From positions 4,187,856 to 4,251,855 of the forward strand of contig NZ_LR733275.1 of the NCBI RefSeq assembly GCF_902506415.1: a DNA stretch of 64,000 nucleotides, given 5' to 3'. Source of the stretch: Massilia sp. 9I. Lineage in GTDB: Bacteria > Pseudomonadota > Gammaproteobacteria > Burkholderiales > Burkholderiaceae_D. This document shows, piece after piece, positions 17,045 through 26,532 of this stretch; within the stretch, counting starts at the first letter, position 1; each line of letters opens with the position of its first letter. A program made the position numbers and the translations under genes. Below the pieces are notes generated by a model. The model was not told the DNA's origin and made no database searches. It saw only the letters and a program-made list of their open reading frames with translations.

Positions 17045-18523
17045 ATGACCGCACCCCGCATCCTCGTGGTCGACGACGAAGCCGACCTGCGCGAACTGCT
17101 CGAGATCACCCTGCTCAAGATGGGGCTGGACGTCGACAGCGCCGCCACCCTGCGCCAGGCGCGGGCCCTGGTGGAGGAGCACGACTACGCCCTGATCCTG
17201 ACCGATATGCGCCTGCCGGACGGCCTCGGGCTGGAGCTGGTGCGCGAGGTGACGTCGTCTCCCGATACCAAGGGCACGCCGATCGCCGTCATCACCGCCT
17301 ACGGCAGCGCCGAGAACGCGGTGGTCGCCCTCAAGGCCGGCGCCTTCGACTATATCTCCAAGCCGGTGGCGCTGGACGCGCTGCGCGTGATGGTGCGCTC
17401 GGCCCTGAAACTGTCCGAGACCCCCGCCGCAGCGCCGGACGGCGCGGTGCCCGGCTCGCGCATGATCGGTGCTTCCGCCGCCATGCAGGCGCTGCGCGCC
17501 CAGATCGGCCGCCTGGCCCGTTCGAATGCGCCGATCTCGATCACCGGCGAATCGGGCAGCGGCAAGGAACTCGCCGCGCGCGAGATCCACGCCCAGAGTT
17601 CGCGCGCCAGCAAGCCCTTCGTGGCGGTGAACTGCGGCGCCATCCCGGAAACCCTGATGGAAGCGGAGTTCTTCGGCTACCGAAAGGGCGCCTTCACCGG
17701 CGCCGCGGAGGAGCGCGAGGGCTTCTTCCAGGCGGCCAACGGCGGCACCCTGATGCTGGACGAAGTGGCCGACCTGCCGCTGCCGATGCAGGTCAAGCTG
17801 CTGCGCGCGATCCAGGAGCGGCGCGTGCGCAAGATCGGCGCCACCGTCGAGGAGCCGGTGGACGTGCGCATCATCAGCGCCACCCACCAGGACCTGGCGC
17901 GCTGCGTCGAGCAGGGCAGGTTCAGGCAGGATCTGTTCTACCGCCTGAACGTGATCGAGCTGTCGCTGCCGCCGCTGCGCGAGCGGATCGACGACCTGGC
18001 GCCGCTGGTGGATGCGATCCTGGCGCGGCTGGCCGGGCCCGGACAGGCTGCGCTTGGCTCGGGCGTGCTAGAGGCGCTGCGCGCCTACTCCTTCCCGGGG
18101 AATATCCGCGAGCTGGAGAACGTGCTGGAGCGGGCGCTGGCCTTTGCCAACGACGGCGTGATCGAGGTGGGGGATTTGTCGCTCAAGGCGGCGCGGCCGG
18201 GCGAGACCCCGGCGCGCGAACCGGCGGCGCCGGTGCCGGTGGCGGCGCCCGAGCCACAGCCTGCGCTGGAAGCGGAACTACCGCAGTCGACCCCGGCGCA
18301 GGTACAGGCCCCGGCGCCGGGCCCGGCCATGCTCGGCCCCAACGGATTGCCCAGCAACCTGCCGGACTACCTGATCCAGGTGGAGCGCGACATCATCCAG
18401 CGCGCGCTGCAGCAGACCCAGTTCAACCGCACCCAGGCCGCCAGCCTGCTCGGCATCAGCGTGCGCCAGCTGCGCTACCAGATGCAGAAGCTGGAGATCG
18501 TCGCGCCGGACGACAACGCGTGA
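17045..18523 (+). CDS. pilR: Sigma-54 dependent response regulator PilR
   Basis: A 492-residue NtrC-family activator. The receiver domain has D10, D11 and phosphoacceptor D54 (ILTDMRLPDG). The AAA+ domain has Walker A GESGSGKELAAREIH, the sigma-54 contact loop GAFTGA and Walker B GGTLMLDEVADLP. A ~70-residue Pro/Ala/Glu linker leads to a Fis-type HTH (FNRTQAASLLGISVRQLRYQM). With PilS it should activate the sigma-54 promoter of pilA, which is not in this window. The linker is longer than in many NtrC-type regulators. Confidence 0.95.
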   Translation: MTAPRILVVDDEADLRELLEITLLKMGLDVDSAATLRQARALVEEHDYALILTDMRLPDGLGLELVREVTSSPDTKGTPIAVITAYGSAENAVVALKAGAFDYISKPVALDALRVMVRSALKLSETPAAAPDGAVPGSRMIGASAAMQALRAQIGRLARSNAPISITGESGSGKELAAREIHAQSSRASKPFVAVNCGAIPETLMEAEFFGYRKGAFTGAAEEREGFFQAANGGTLMLDEVADLPLPMQVKLLRAIQERRVRKIGATVEEPVDVRIISATHQDLARCVEQGRFRQDLFYRLNVIELSLPPLRERIDDLAPLVDAILARLAGPGQAALGSGVLEALRAYSFPGNIRELENVLERALAFANDGVIEVGDLSLKAARPGETPAREPAAPVPVAAPEPQPALEAELPQSTPAQVQAPAPGPAMLGPNGLPSNLPDYLIQVERDIIQRALQQTQFNRTQAASLLGISVRQLRYQMQKLEIVAPDDNA

Positions 18524-18751
18524 GCACCCCACAAAAGCCAGAGATCCTGTTGTCTTTTCGCCAGTGCAAAATGCACAAGAATGATGCGTCGCGCATGTGC
18601 CTGATTAAGCCTTGTGCAGAGTTGTGGAACGAGGTTAGTACTCGCTAACCGCATACTGCCCGTCGTTCCAGCCATACTGACTTGTCAAGCCTGTGCACCA
18701 AAAAAAACGCAAAAATATCAAGACTTCTTCACTTGCCGTGACCTGGGTCAG

Positions 18752-18767
18752 GTACTACAATTAGTCT
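18752..18767. promoter_or_regulatory. Possible NrdR box 1 (weak copy)
   Basis: GTACTACAATTAGTCT agrees with the NrdR palindrome ACACTATATATAGTGT at about 10 of 16 positions. It lies exactly 30 bp (about three helical turns) upstream of a better copy. Paired NrdR boxes at near-integral helical spacing are the usual arrangement before nrd operons. Confidence 0.5.
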
Positions 18768-18781
18768 CATATCAAGTTCGA

Positions 18782-18797
18782 ACACTAGATATAGTGG
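18782..18797. promoter_or_regulatory. NrdR box 2 before nrdA
   Basis: ACACTAGATATAGTGG matches the known NrdR box palindrome (ACACTATATATAGTGT) at about 14 of 16 positions. It contains a -10-like TATAGT. NrdR, an ATP/dATP-sensing repressor, would block nrdAB transcription from here. The repressor gene itself is not in the window. Confidence 0.75.
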
Positions 18798-19001
18798 TAG
18801 TGGACAGGAAGCAACTAGATTCACTTTCGACTTGAAGCTTGCTCTGCAAGCTCCTGATTCATCAGCGATTTTCTAACCCTGCGTGTCTGGTTGCCAGTGT
18901 GGTGCTCCAGCTGGCGGGGTATCGCTTTGCTTAAAATTTGGCCGGCTCGACGAGTTCGGCTAAGACAAACGACGGCAGATAGGCTGCTCACTGGAGGCTC
19001 A

Positions 19002-21926
19002 ATGCAAACAGCACAAGACATTTCGATCAATCCGCACGTCAACCCGGGTGCGCCGGCCACGACCACGCCTGCGGAAATCGCCGCGCGCGGCGACTACCGC
19101 GTCATCCGCCGCAACGGCGCCGTGGTCGCGTTCGAGCCGCACAAGATCTCGGTCGCGATGACCAAGGCCTTCCTCGCCGTGGCCGGTGGCCAGGGCGCTG
19201 CCTCGGCCCGCATCCGCGAGCTGGTGGAGCAGCTGACCAACAACGTGGTGGCCGCGCTGGTGCGCCGCCAGCCGAACGGCGGCACCTTCCACATCGAAGA
19301 CGTGCAGGACCAGGTCGAACTGTCGCTGATGCGCTCGGGCGAGCATGACGTCGCGCGCGAATACGTGCTGTACCGCGCCAAGCGCATGGAAGAGCGCAAG
19401 GCCGCCAAGGAAGCCTCGGGCGCCACCGCCGCGGCCGCACCGCAAATCCACGTGGTCGACGGCGGCGAGCGCCGCCCGCTGGACGTCAATGACGTCCACG
19501 CCCTCGTGAATGCCGCCTGCTCGGGCCTGGAGAAGCACGTCGACGCCGACGCGATCGTCGCCGAGACCCTGAAGAACCTGTACGACGGCGTGCCGGTCGA
19601 AGAACTGCACAAGTCGGCCATCCTGGCCGCCCGCGCCCTGATGGAAACCGACCCGGCCTACAGCCAGGTCACCGCTCGCATCCTGCTGCACACCATCCGC
19701 AAGGAAGTCTTCGGCCACGAAGTGCCGCAAGCCGGCGCCGCTGCTGAATACATTACCTACTTCCCGCAGTACATCGCCAAGGGCATCCAGAACGAACTGC
19801 TGGACGAAGAACTGGGCAAGTACGACCTCGAGCGCCTGGCCAAAGCCTTAGTGGCCGACCGTGACCTGCAGTTCGGCTACATCGGCCTGCAGACCCTGTA
19901 CGACCGCTACTTCCTGCACGTGCGCGAAACCCGCATCGAAATGCCGCAGGCCTTCTACATGCGTGTCGCGATGGGCCTGGCCCTGCGCGAAGCCGACCGT
20001 GAAGCGCGCGCCATCGAGTTCTACAACCTGCTGTCGTCGTTCGACTTCATGAGCTCGACCCCGACCCTGTTCAACTCGGGCACCCGCCGCTCGCAGCTGT
20101 CGTCCTGCTACCTGACCACCGTCGGCGACGACCTGGAAGGCATCTACGACGCGATCAAAGAGAATGCACTGCTGTCGAAGTTCGCCGGCGGCCTGGGTAA
20201 CGACTGGACCCCGGTCCGCGCACTGGGCTCGCGCATCAAGGGCACCAACGGCAAGTCGCAGGGCGTGGTCCCGTTCCTGAAAGTGGTGAACGACACCGCC
20301 GTCGCGGTGAACCAGGGCGGCAAGCGCAAGGGCGCGGTCTGCGCCTACCTGGAAACCTGGCACATGGACATCGAGGAATTCCTCGACCTGCGCAAGAACA
20401 CCGGCGACGACCGCCGCCGTACCCACGACATGAACACCGCGAACTGGATTCCGGACCTGTTCATGAAGCGCGTGATGGAGAAGGGCTACTGGAGCCTGTT
20501 CTCGCCGAGCGAAACCCCGGACCTGCACGACAAGGTCGGCAAGGCCTTCGAAGAAGCGTACGTCGCCTACGAAGCCAAGGCCGCACGCGGCGAAATGACC
20601 GTGTACAAGAAGGTCGAAGCGCTCGACCTGTGGCGCAAGATGCTGTCGATGCTGTTCGAAACCGGCCACCCATGGATCACCTTCAAGGATCCGTGCAACA
20701 TCCGCTCGCCGCAGCAGCACATCGGCGTCGTGCACTCGTCGAACCTGTGCACCGAGATCACGCTGAACACCAGCGCCGACGAGATCGCCGTCTGCAACCT
20801 GGGCTCGGTGAACATGCCGCAGCACATGAAGGGTGACGGCCTGGATCACGCCAAGCTGCAGAAGACCATCCGCACCGCGATGCGCATGCTGGACAACGTC
20901 ATCGACATCAACTACTACGCCGTGGACAAGGCGCGCAATTCGAACATGCGCCACCGCCCGGTCGGCATGGGCATCATGGGTCACCAGGACTGCCTGCACA
21001 TGATGCGCGTGCCGTTCGCCTCGGACAAGGCCGTGGAATTCGCCGACAAGTCGATGGAAGCCGTCTGCTACTACGCCTACCTGGCCTCGACCGAACTGGC
21101 CGAAGAGCGCGGCCGCTACGAGTCGTACGAAGGTTCGCTGTGGGACCGCGGTATCCTGCCGCAGGACTCGATCAAGCTGCTGGCCGAAGAACGCGGCGGC
21201 TACCTGGAGCAGGACACCAGCGAGTCGATGGACTGGACCGTGGTGCGCGAGCGCATCAAGCAGTTCGGCATGCGTAACTCGAACTGCGTGGCGATCGCCC
21301 CGACCGCGACCATCTCGAACATCATCGGCGTGTCGGCCTGCATCGAGCCGACCTTCCAGAACCTGTATGTGAAGTCGAACCTGTCGGGCGAGTTCACCGA
21401 GATCAACTCCTACCTGGTGCGCGACCTGAAGGCACGCGACCTGTGGGACGAAGTCATGATCGCCGACCTGAAGTACTTCGACGGGTCCTTGAGCAAGATC
21501 GACCGCGTGCCGCAAGACCTGCGCGACATCTACGCGACGGCCTTCGAAGTCGAGCCGAAGTGGCTGGTGGAAGCCGCCTCGCGCCGCCAGAAGTGGATCG
21601 ACCAGGCCCAGTCGCTGAACATCTACATGGCCGGCGCATCGGGCAAGAAGCTGGACGAGACCTACAAGCTGGCATGGCTGCGCGGCCTGAAGACCACCTA
21701 CTACCTGCGCACCATCGCCGCGACGCACATGGAGAAGTCGACCACTCGCACCGGCGCGCTGAACGCAGTCCCGGTCTCGGGCGGCCTGTCGGGCGGCCAT
21801 GCGGCTCCGGCAGCGGCGGCTCCGGCGGCAGCTCCTGCTGCGGCCGCACCGGAAGTGGTGGACGGCGCCGCCTGCTACCTGCGTCCGGGCGACGCCGGCT
21901 TCGACGAATGCGAAGCCTGCCAGTAA
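19002..21926 (+). CDS. nrdA: Ribonucleotide reductase class Ia, large subunit
   Basis: A 974-residue alpha subunit that reduces ribonucleoside diphosphates to deoxy forms. The N-terminal ATP-cone (YRVIRRNGAVVAFEPHKIS) gives dATP/ATP control; a weaker second cone-like stretch follows (VDGGERRPLDVNDVHALVNA). The active-site cysteines are in LSSCYLTT, SSNLCTEITLN and AVCNLGSVN. The C-terminal tail has an Ala/Pro-rich linker and ends DECEACQ, the shuttle CxxC pair that is re-reduced by thioredoxin or glutaredoxin. The ATG at 19002 is preceded by GGAGG; an upstream in-frame extension covers the regulatory region and is rejected. nrdB follows after a strong hairpin. Confidence 0.96.
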   Translation: MQTAQDISINPHVNPGAPATTTPAEIAARGDYRVIRRNGAVVAFEPHKISVAMTKAFLAVAGGQGAASARIRELVEQLTNNVVAALVRRQPNGGTFHIEDVQDQVELSLMRSGEHDVAREYVLYRAKRMEERKAAKEASGATAAAAPQIHVVDGGERRPLDVNDVHALVNAACSGLEKHVDADAIVAETLKNLYDGVPVEELHKSAILAARALMETDPAYSQVTARILLHTIRKEVFGHEVPQAGAAAEYITYFPQYIAKGIQNELLDEELGKYDLERLAKALVADRDLQFGYIGLQTLYDRYFLHVRETRIEMPQAFYMRVAMGLALREADREARAIEFYNLLSSFDFMSSTPTLFNSGTRRSQLSSCYLTTVGDDLEGIYDAIKENALLSKFAGGLGNDWTPVRALGSRIKGTNGKSQGVVPFLKVVNDTAVAVNQGGKRKGAVCAYLETWHMDIEEFLDLRKNTGDDRRRTHDMNTANWIPDLFMKRVMEKGYWSLFSPSETPDLHDKVGKAFEEAYVAYEAKAARGEMTVYKKVEALDLWRKMLSMLFETGHPWITFKDPCNIRSPQQHIGVVHSSNLCTEITLNTSADEIAVCNLGSVNMPQHMKGDGLDHAKLQKTIRTAMRMLDNVIDINYYAVDKARNSNMRHRPVGMGIMGHQDCLHMMRVPFASDKAVEFADKSMEAVCYYAYLASTELAEERGRYESYEGSLWDRGILPQDSIKLLAEERGGYLEQDTSESMDWTVVRERIKQFGMRNSNCVAIAPTATISNIIGVSACIEPTFQNLYVKSNLSGEFTEINSYLVRDLKARDLWDEVMIADLKYFDGSLSKIDRVPQDLRDIYATAFEVEPKWLVEAASRRQKWIDQAQSLNIYMAGASGKKLDETYKLAWLRGLKTTYYLRTIAATHMEKSTTRTGALNAVPVSGGLSGGHAAPAAAAPAAAPAAAAPEVVDGAACYLRPGDAGFDECEACQ

Positions 21927-21940
21927 TCACCACCTGAAGT

Positions 21941-21966
21941 GCAAGCCGGCCGGAACGCCGGCTTGC
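21941..21966. other. Perfect hairpin between nrdA and nrdB
   Basis: A 10-bp perfect inverted repeat (21941-21950 with 21957-21966) around a 6-nt loop, with no T-run after it, 14 nt past the nrdA stop. It may protect the upstream mRNA from 3' exonucleases or partly attenuate, setting the nrdA:nrdB ratio. Confidence 0.7.
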
Positions 21967-22040
21967 ACCGTTCACTACCGAATCAACCGAATCGACCGTC
22001 CGCCTCGTGCGGACGCAGTCACGAAAGAAGGAAGACCACC

Positions 22041-23150
22041 ATGCTCTCTTGGGACGACGAACAAAGCACCGCACCAGCCCCACGTGCTCCGCAAGCCGCC
22101 GGCGAGGCCGCACCCGCCGCCGCCGAAGTCGCGAAGCGCGTCAACGCCGACGACAAGCGCATCATCAACGGCCAGACCGACGTGAACCAGCTGGTCCCGT
22201 TCAAGTACAAGTGGGCATGGGACAAGTACCTGGCCGGCTGCGCGAACCACTGGATGCCGCAGGAAGTGAACATGCAGCGCGACATCGAGCTGTGGAAGAG
22301 CCCGAACGGCCTGTCGGAAGACGAGCGCCGCCTGGTCAAGCGCAACCTCGGCTTCTTCGTCACCGCCGACTCGCTGGCCGCCAACAACATCGTGCTGGGC
22401 ACCTACCGCCACATCACCGCGCCGGAATGCCGCCAGTACCTGCTGCGCCAGGCGTTCGAGGAAGCGATCCACACCCACGCCTACCAGTACATCGTGGAGT
22501 CGCTGGGCCTGGACGAGCGCGAGATCTTCAACGCCTACAACGAGATCGCGTCGATCCACGACAAGGACCAGTTCCTGATCCCGTTCATCAACGTGCTGAC
22601 CGATCCTGAGTTCAAGACCGGCACCCTGGAAACCGACCAGCAGCTGCTGAAGTCGATCATCGTGTTCGCCTGCCTGATGGAAGGCCTGTTCTTCTACGTC
22701 GGCTTCACCCAGATCCTGGCGCTGGGCCGCCAGAACAAGATGACCGGCGCCGCCGAGCAGTACCAGTACATCCTGCGCGACGAGTCGATGCACGTGAACT
22801 TCGGCATCGACCTGATCAACACGATCAAGATGGAAAACCCGATGCTGTGGACCCCAGAGTTCCGCGAAGAGCTGAAAGCTCTGTTCCTGCAGGCCGTCGA
22901 CCTCGAATACCGCTACGCCGAAGACACCATGCCGCGCGGCGTGCTGGGCCTGAACGCCCCGATGTTCAAGGGCTACCTGCGCTTCATCGCCAACCGCCGC
23001 GCCGTGCAGATCGGCCTGGATCCGCTGTTCCCGAACGAAGAGAACCCGTTCCCGTGGATGAGCGAGATGATCGACCTGAAGAAGGAGCGTAACTTCTTCG
23101 AGACCCGCGTGACCGAGTACCAGACCGGCGGCGCGCTGAGCTGGGATTAA
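22041..23150 (+). CDS. nrdB: Ribonucleotide reductase class Ia, small subunit
   Basis: A 369-residue beta subunit holding the diiron-tyrosyl radical cofactor. Iron ligands and the radical Tyr are visible: [10 protein letters not shown] (Glu, His and Tyr four residues after the His), LMEGLFFY (Glu) and [10 protein letters not shown] (Glu, His). The first ~35 residues are a Pro/Ala-rich extension not needed for the fold. The ATG at 22041 has a GAAAGAAGGAAG purine-rich site upstream; the frame is open further up, but that part is the spacer with the hairpin. The C-terminus ([12 protein letters not shown]) should bind NrdA. A terminator follows. Confidence 0.96.
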   Translation: MLSWDDEQSTAPAPRAPQAAGEAAPAAAEVAKRVNADDKRIINGQTDVNQLVPFKYKWAWDKYLAGCANHWMPQEVNMQRDIELWKSPNGLSEDERRLVKRNLGFFVTADSLAANNIVLGTYRHITAPECRQYLLRQAFEEAIHTHAYQYIVESLGLDEREIFNAYNEIASIHDKDQFLIPFINVLTDPEFKTGTLETDQQLLKSIIVFACLMEGLFFYVGFTQILALGRQNKMTGAAEQYQYILRDESMHVNFGIDLINTIKMENPMLWTPEFREELKALFLQAVDLEYRYAEDTMPRGVLGLNAPMFKGYLRFIANRRAVQIGLDPLFPNEENPFPWMSEMIDLKKERNFFETRVTEYQTGGALSWD

Positions 23151-23183
23151 CACGGCATCTCCGGCGTTTGCCGGATGATCGAC

Positions 23184-23214
23184 AATGCCCGTCCTTGTGA
23201 TGGGCATTTTTTTT
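23184..23214 (+). terminator. Intrinsic terminator of nrdAB
   Basis: A 7-bp stem (23184-23190 with 23202-23208) followed by eight T residues ending at 23214. It lies 33 bp after nrdB. Confidence 0.85.
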
Positions 23215-23248
23215 GGACTGACGAAATTCGTCGAGGTCGACGAGGGAA

Positions 23249-23262
23249 TGGTATAGTTTCCT
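23249..23262. promoter_or_regulatory. Operator-like site 1 before the GH5 gene
   Basis: TGGTATAGTTTCCT matches the second site (23271-23284) at 11 of 14 positions and lies exactly 22 bp upstream of it, two helical turns. A -10-like TATAAA (23264-23269) sits between them. Probably the weaker of a tandem operator pair. Confidence 0.45.
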
Positions 23263-23270
23263 GTATAAAA

Positions 23271-23284
23271 TGGTAACGTTTCCA
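23271..23284. promoter_or_regulatory. LacI-family-like operator before the GH5 gene
   Basis: TGGTAACGTTTCCA is a near-perfect palindrome with the central AACGTT typical of LacI-family operators. It sits directly after a TATAAA hexamer and 40 bp before the GH5 start, a good place for repression. No LacI-type regulator gene is in the window. A further palindrome, GACGAAATTCGTC, lies at 23220-23232. Confidence 0.55.
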
Positions 23285-23323
23285 AATTGTTCGAAACGTC
23301 GCCACCCATGACAGGAGACGGCA

Positions 23324-24658
<1,335 letters not shown>

Positions 24659-24721
24659 GGCAGGCCGCGGCAAATGCCCTATGATGTCGAACTGTCCAGT
24701 ACGAACAATAGGAGAAACCCC

Positions 24722-26419
24722 TTGCAAGCCAAGACCCTGACGCTGCATGCCGCGCTGCTTGCCGGCCTGGCCGCGCTGCCTGCTGCCCATGCCGCGCCGA
24801 CCGCCGGCCAGACGACCTTCCAGAACAACTGCGCGAGCTGCCACAGCGTGGATGCGAACCTGTCCTCGCGCGCCGGTCCCGGCCTGTTCCGCGTTCTCGG
24901 GCGCAAGGCGGCTTCCGTCCCCGGCTATAACTACTCGCAGGCCATGACCAAGGCCGGCGCCGCCGGCAAGACCTGGACGCGCGAAGAGCTGGACCTGTTC
25001 CTGGCCGACCCAACGAAGAACGTGCCGGGCACCACGATGCCGGTCGGCGTGCCGGACAAGCAGACCCGCGCCGCGCTGGTCGACTACCTCGCCACCCTGC
25101 AGGGCCCCGTCACGGCAGCGGCGCCGGCGCCGGCAAAAGCCGCCACGCCCGCCGAGCGTAATGGTTCCTGGGACGACAACCAGCCCGGCCGCATCCACCA
25201 CATCAAGCTGAGCGACCTGCCGCCGCCCTTCGCCACCAGCAGCGCCGGCAACGGCCCGCGCGTGGAAGCGCGCCCGAACGGCAGCATGCCGACCGTGCCA
25301 CAGGGCTTCGCGGTCAGCGTCTTCGCCAGTGACGCGGACAAGCCGCGCCTGCCGCTGCGCGCGCCGAACGGCGACATCTTCCTGGCCGCCACCGCCAAGG
25401 GTGAGATCAAAATCGCGCGTTCAAAGAACGGCCAGTCGGCCGACGGTGTCGAGGTTTTCGCCACTGGCTTGAGCCGTCCCTACGGCATGGCCTTCTGGCC
25501 GTCCGGCGCCAATCCGCAGTATTTATATGTCGCCAACATCAATTCGATCGTGCGCATCCCTTACCGCAACGGCGACCTGAAGGCGCGCGGCGCGGCGGAA
25601 GTCGTCGTGCCGGAGCTGTCCGACACCAGCGGCGGCCACACCACCCGCACCCTGGCCTTCTCGAACGACGACAAGACCATGCTGCTGTCGATCGGTTCGG
25701 CCACCAACGTCGCCACCGAGATCGGCGCCACGCCGCCGGAACCGCTGGCGCAGTGGGAAGCCAAGCACGGCGTCGGCGGCGCCTGGGGCGTGGAGACCGA
25801 CCGCGCCACCGTCATGGCCTTCGACGTGGATGGCAAGAACCGCCGCACCTACGCGACCGGCCTGCGCAACTGCGTCGGCATGCTGGTCTATCCAGGCACC
25901 GGCGACGTGATGTGCAACGTGAACGAGCGCGACGCCTTGGGCGACAACTTGCCGCCGGACTATCTCACCCGCGTGAAGCAGGGCGGCTTCTACGGCTGGC
26001 CGTGGTACTACATCGGCGACAACGAAGACCCGCGCCTGAAGGGCCAGCGCCCGGACCTCAAGGGCAAGGCGATCGTGCCGGACGTGCTGATCCAGTCGCA
26101 CTCGGCGCCGCTGGGCATGGCCGTGTACCAGGCGCCGAAGGGTGCGAAGAACGCCTTCCCGAAAGAGTACGAGGGCGACATCTTCGTGGCGTTGCACGGC
26201 TCCTGGAACCGCGGCGTACGCACCGGCTACAAGGTGGTGCGCGTGTTCATGAAGAACGGCGTGCCGACCGGGCAGTACCAGGACTTCATGAGCGGCATGG
26301 TGCTGAGCGACCGTGAGGTCTGGGGCCGCCCGGCCGGCGTGGCGGTGGCGGCGGACGGTGCGTTGCTGGTGGTCGACGACGCGGGCGGCACCGTGTGGCG
26401 GATCGCGCCGCAGCGCTGA
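24722..26419 (+). CDS. Cytochrome c / PQQ-dependent sugar dehydrogenase fusion
   Basis: About 565 residues. I prefer the TTG at 24722: AGGAG lies 7 nt upstream and it opens directly into a signal peptide (QAKTLTLHAALLAGLAALPAAHA). An ATG at 24674 in the same frame adds 16 polar residues and spoils it. A cytochrome c domain comes first (C37-A-S-C40-H41, likely distal Met in GTTMPVG), then an Ala/Pro linker. A six-bladed propeller of the soluble glucose/sorbosone dehydrogenase type follows (PQGFAVSVFASDADKPR, LSRPYGMAFWP, SGGHTTRTLAFS, HGSWNRGVRTGYKV). It should oxidise a sugar in the periplasm with PQQ and pass electrons to its own haem. The sugar is unknown. Confidence 0.88.
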   Translation: MQAKTLTLHAALLAGLAALPAAHAAPTAGQTTFQNNCASCHSVDANLSSRAGPGLFRVLGRKAASVPGYNYSQAMTKAGAAGKTWTREELDLFLADPTKNVPGTTMPVGVPDKQTRAALVDYLATLQGPVTAAAPAPAKAATPAERNGSWDDNQPGRIHHIKLSDLPPPFATSSAGNGPRVEARPNGSMPTVPQGFAVSVFASDADKPRLPLRAPNGDIFLAATAKGEIKIARSKNGQSADGVEVFATGLSRPYGMAFWPSGANPQYLYVANINSIVRIPYRNGDLKARGAAEVVVPELSDTSGGHTTRTLAFSNDDKTMLLSIGSATNVATEIGATPPEPLAQWEAKHGVGGAWGVETDRATVMAFDVDGKNRRTYATGLRNCVGMLVYPGTGDVMCNVNERDALGDNLPPDYLTRVKQGGFYGWPWYYIGDNEDPRLKGQRPDLKGKAIVPDVLIQSHSAPLGMAVYQAPKGAKNAFPKEYEGDIFVALHGSWNRGVRTGYKVVRVFMKNGVPTGQYQDFMSGMVLSDREVWGRPAGVAVAADGALLVVDDAGGTVWRIAPQR

Positions 26420-26434
26420 AGCGTCCTAGAGAAG

Positions 26435-26456
26435 CCCGTCGCAAGACGGGTTTTTT
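26435..26456 (+). terminator. Intrinsic terminator
   Basis: A 6-bp stem CCCGTC/GACGGG (26435-26440 with 26445-26450), GCAA tetraloop and six T residues, 15 bp after the dehydrogenase stop. Confidence 0.85.
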
Positions 26457-26532
26457 ATTGCTTGAGCTCGCTCAGCATCCCGGCGGCAAGCGCGCACTAA
26501 GCTTGGCGGATGGCCATGACCGAGGGAACGCG

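Larger units (their letters stand above)
18524..19001. other. 478-bp intergenic region before nrdA
   Basis: No credible coding sequence. It holds two NrdR-like boxes (18752-18767 and 18782-18797), an A-rich stretch (about 18701-18716), and a nested stem-loop at 18626-18669: outer arms GGAACGA/TCGTTCC and inner arms GGTTAG/CTAACC. Another 7-bp hairpin sits at 18836-18852. The nrdA Shine-Dalgarno GGAGG is at 18993-18997. I found no convincing -35/-10 pair except a TATAGT inside the second NrdR box. Confidence 0.6.

Noticed and set aside
18614..18835. A 73-codon plus-strand frame before nrdA
   Set aside because: It runs across both NrdR boxes, has no ribosome site and no similarity I can name.
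19848..21800. A 650-codon minus-strand frame opposite nrdA
   Set aside because: Shadow of nrdA; composition His/Val/Gln/Arg-rich without motifs.
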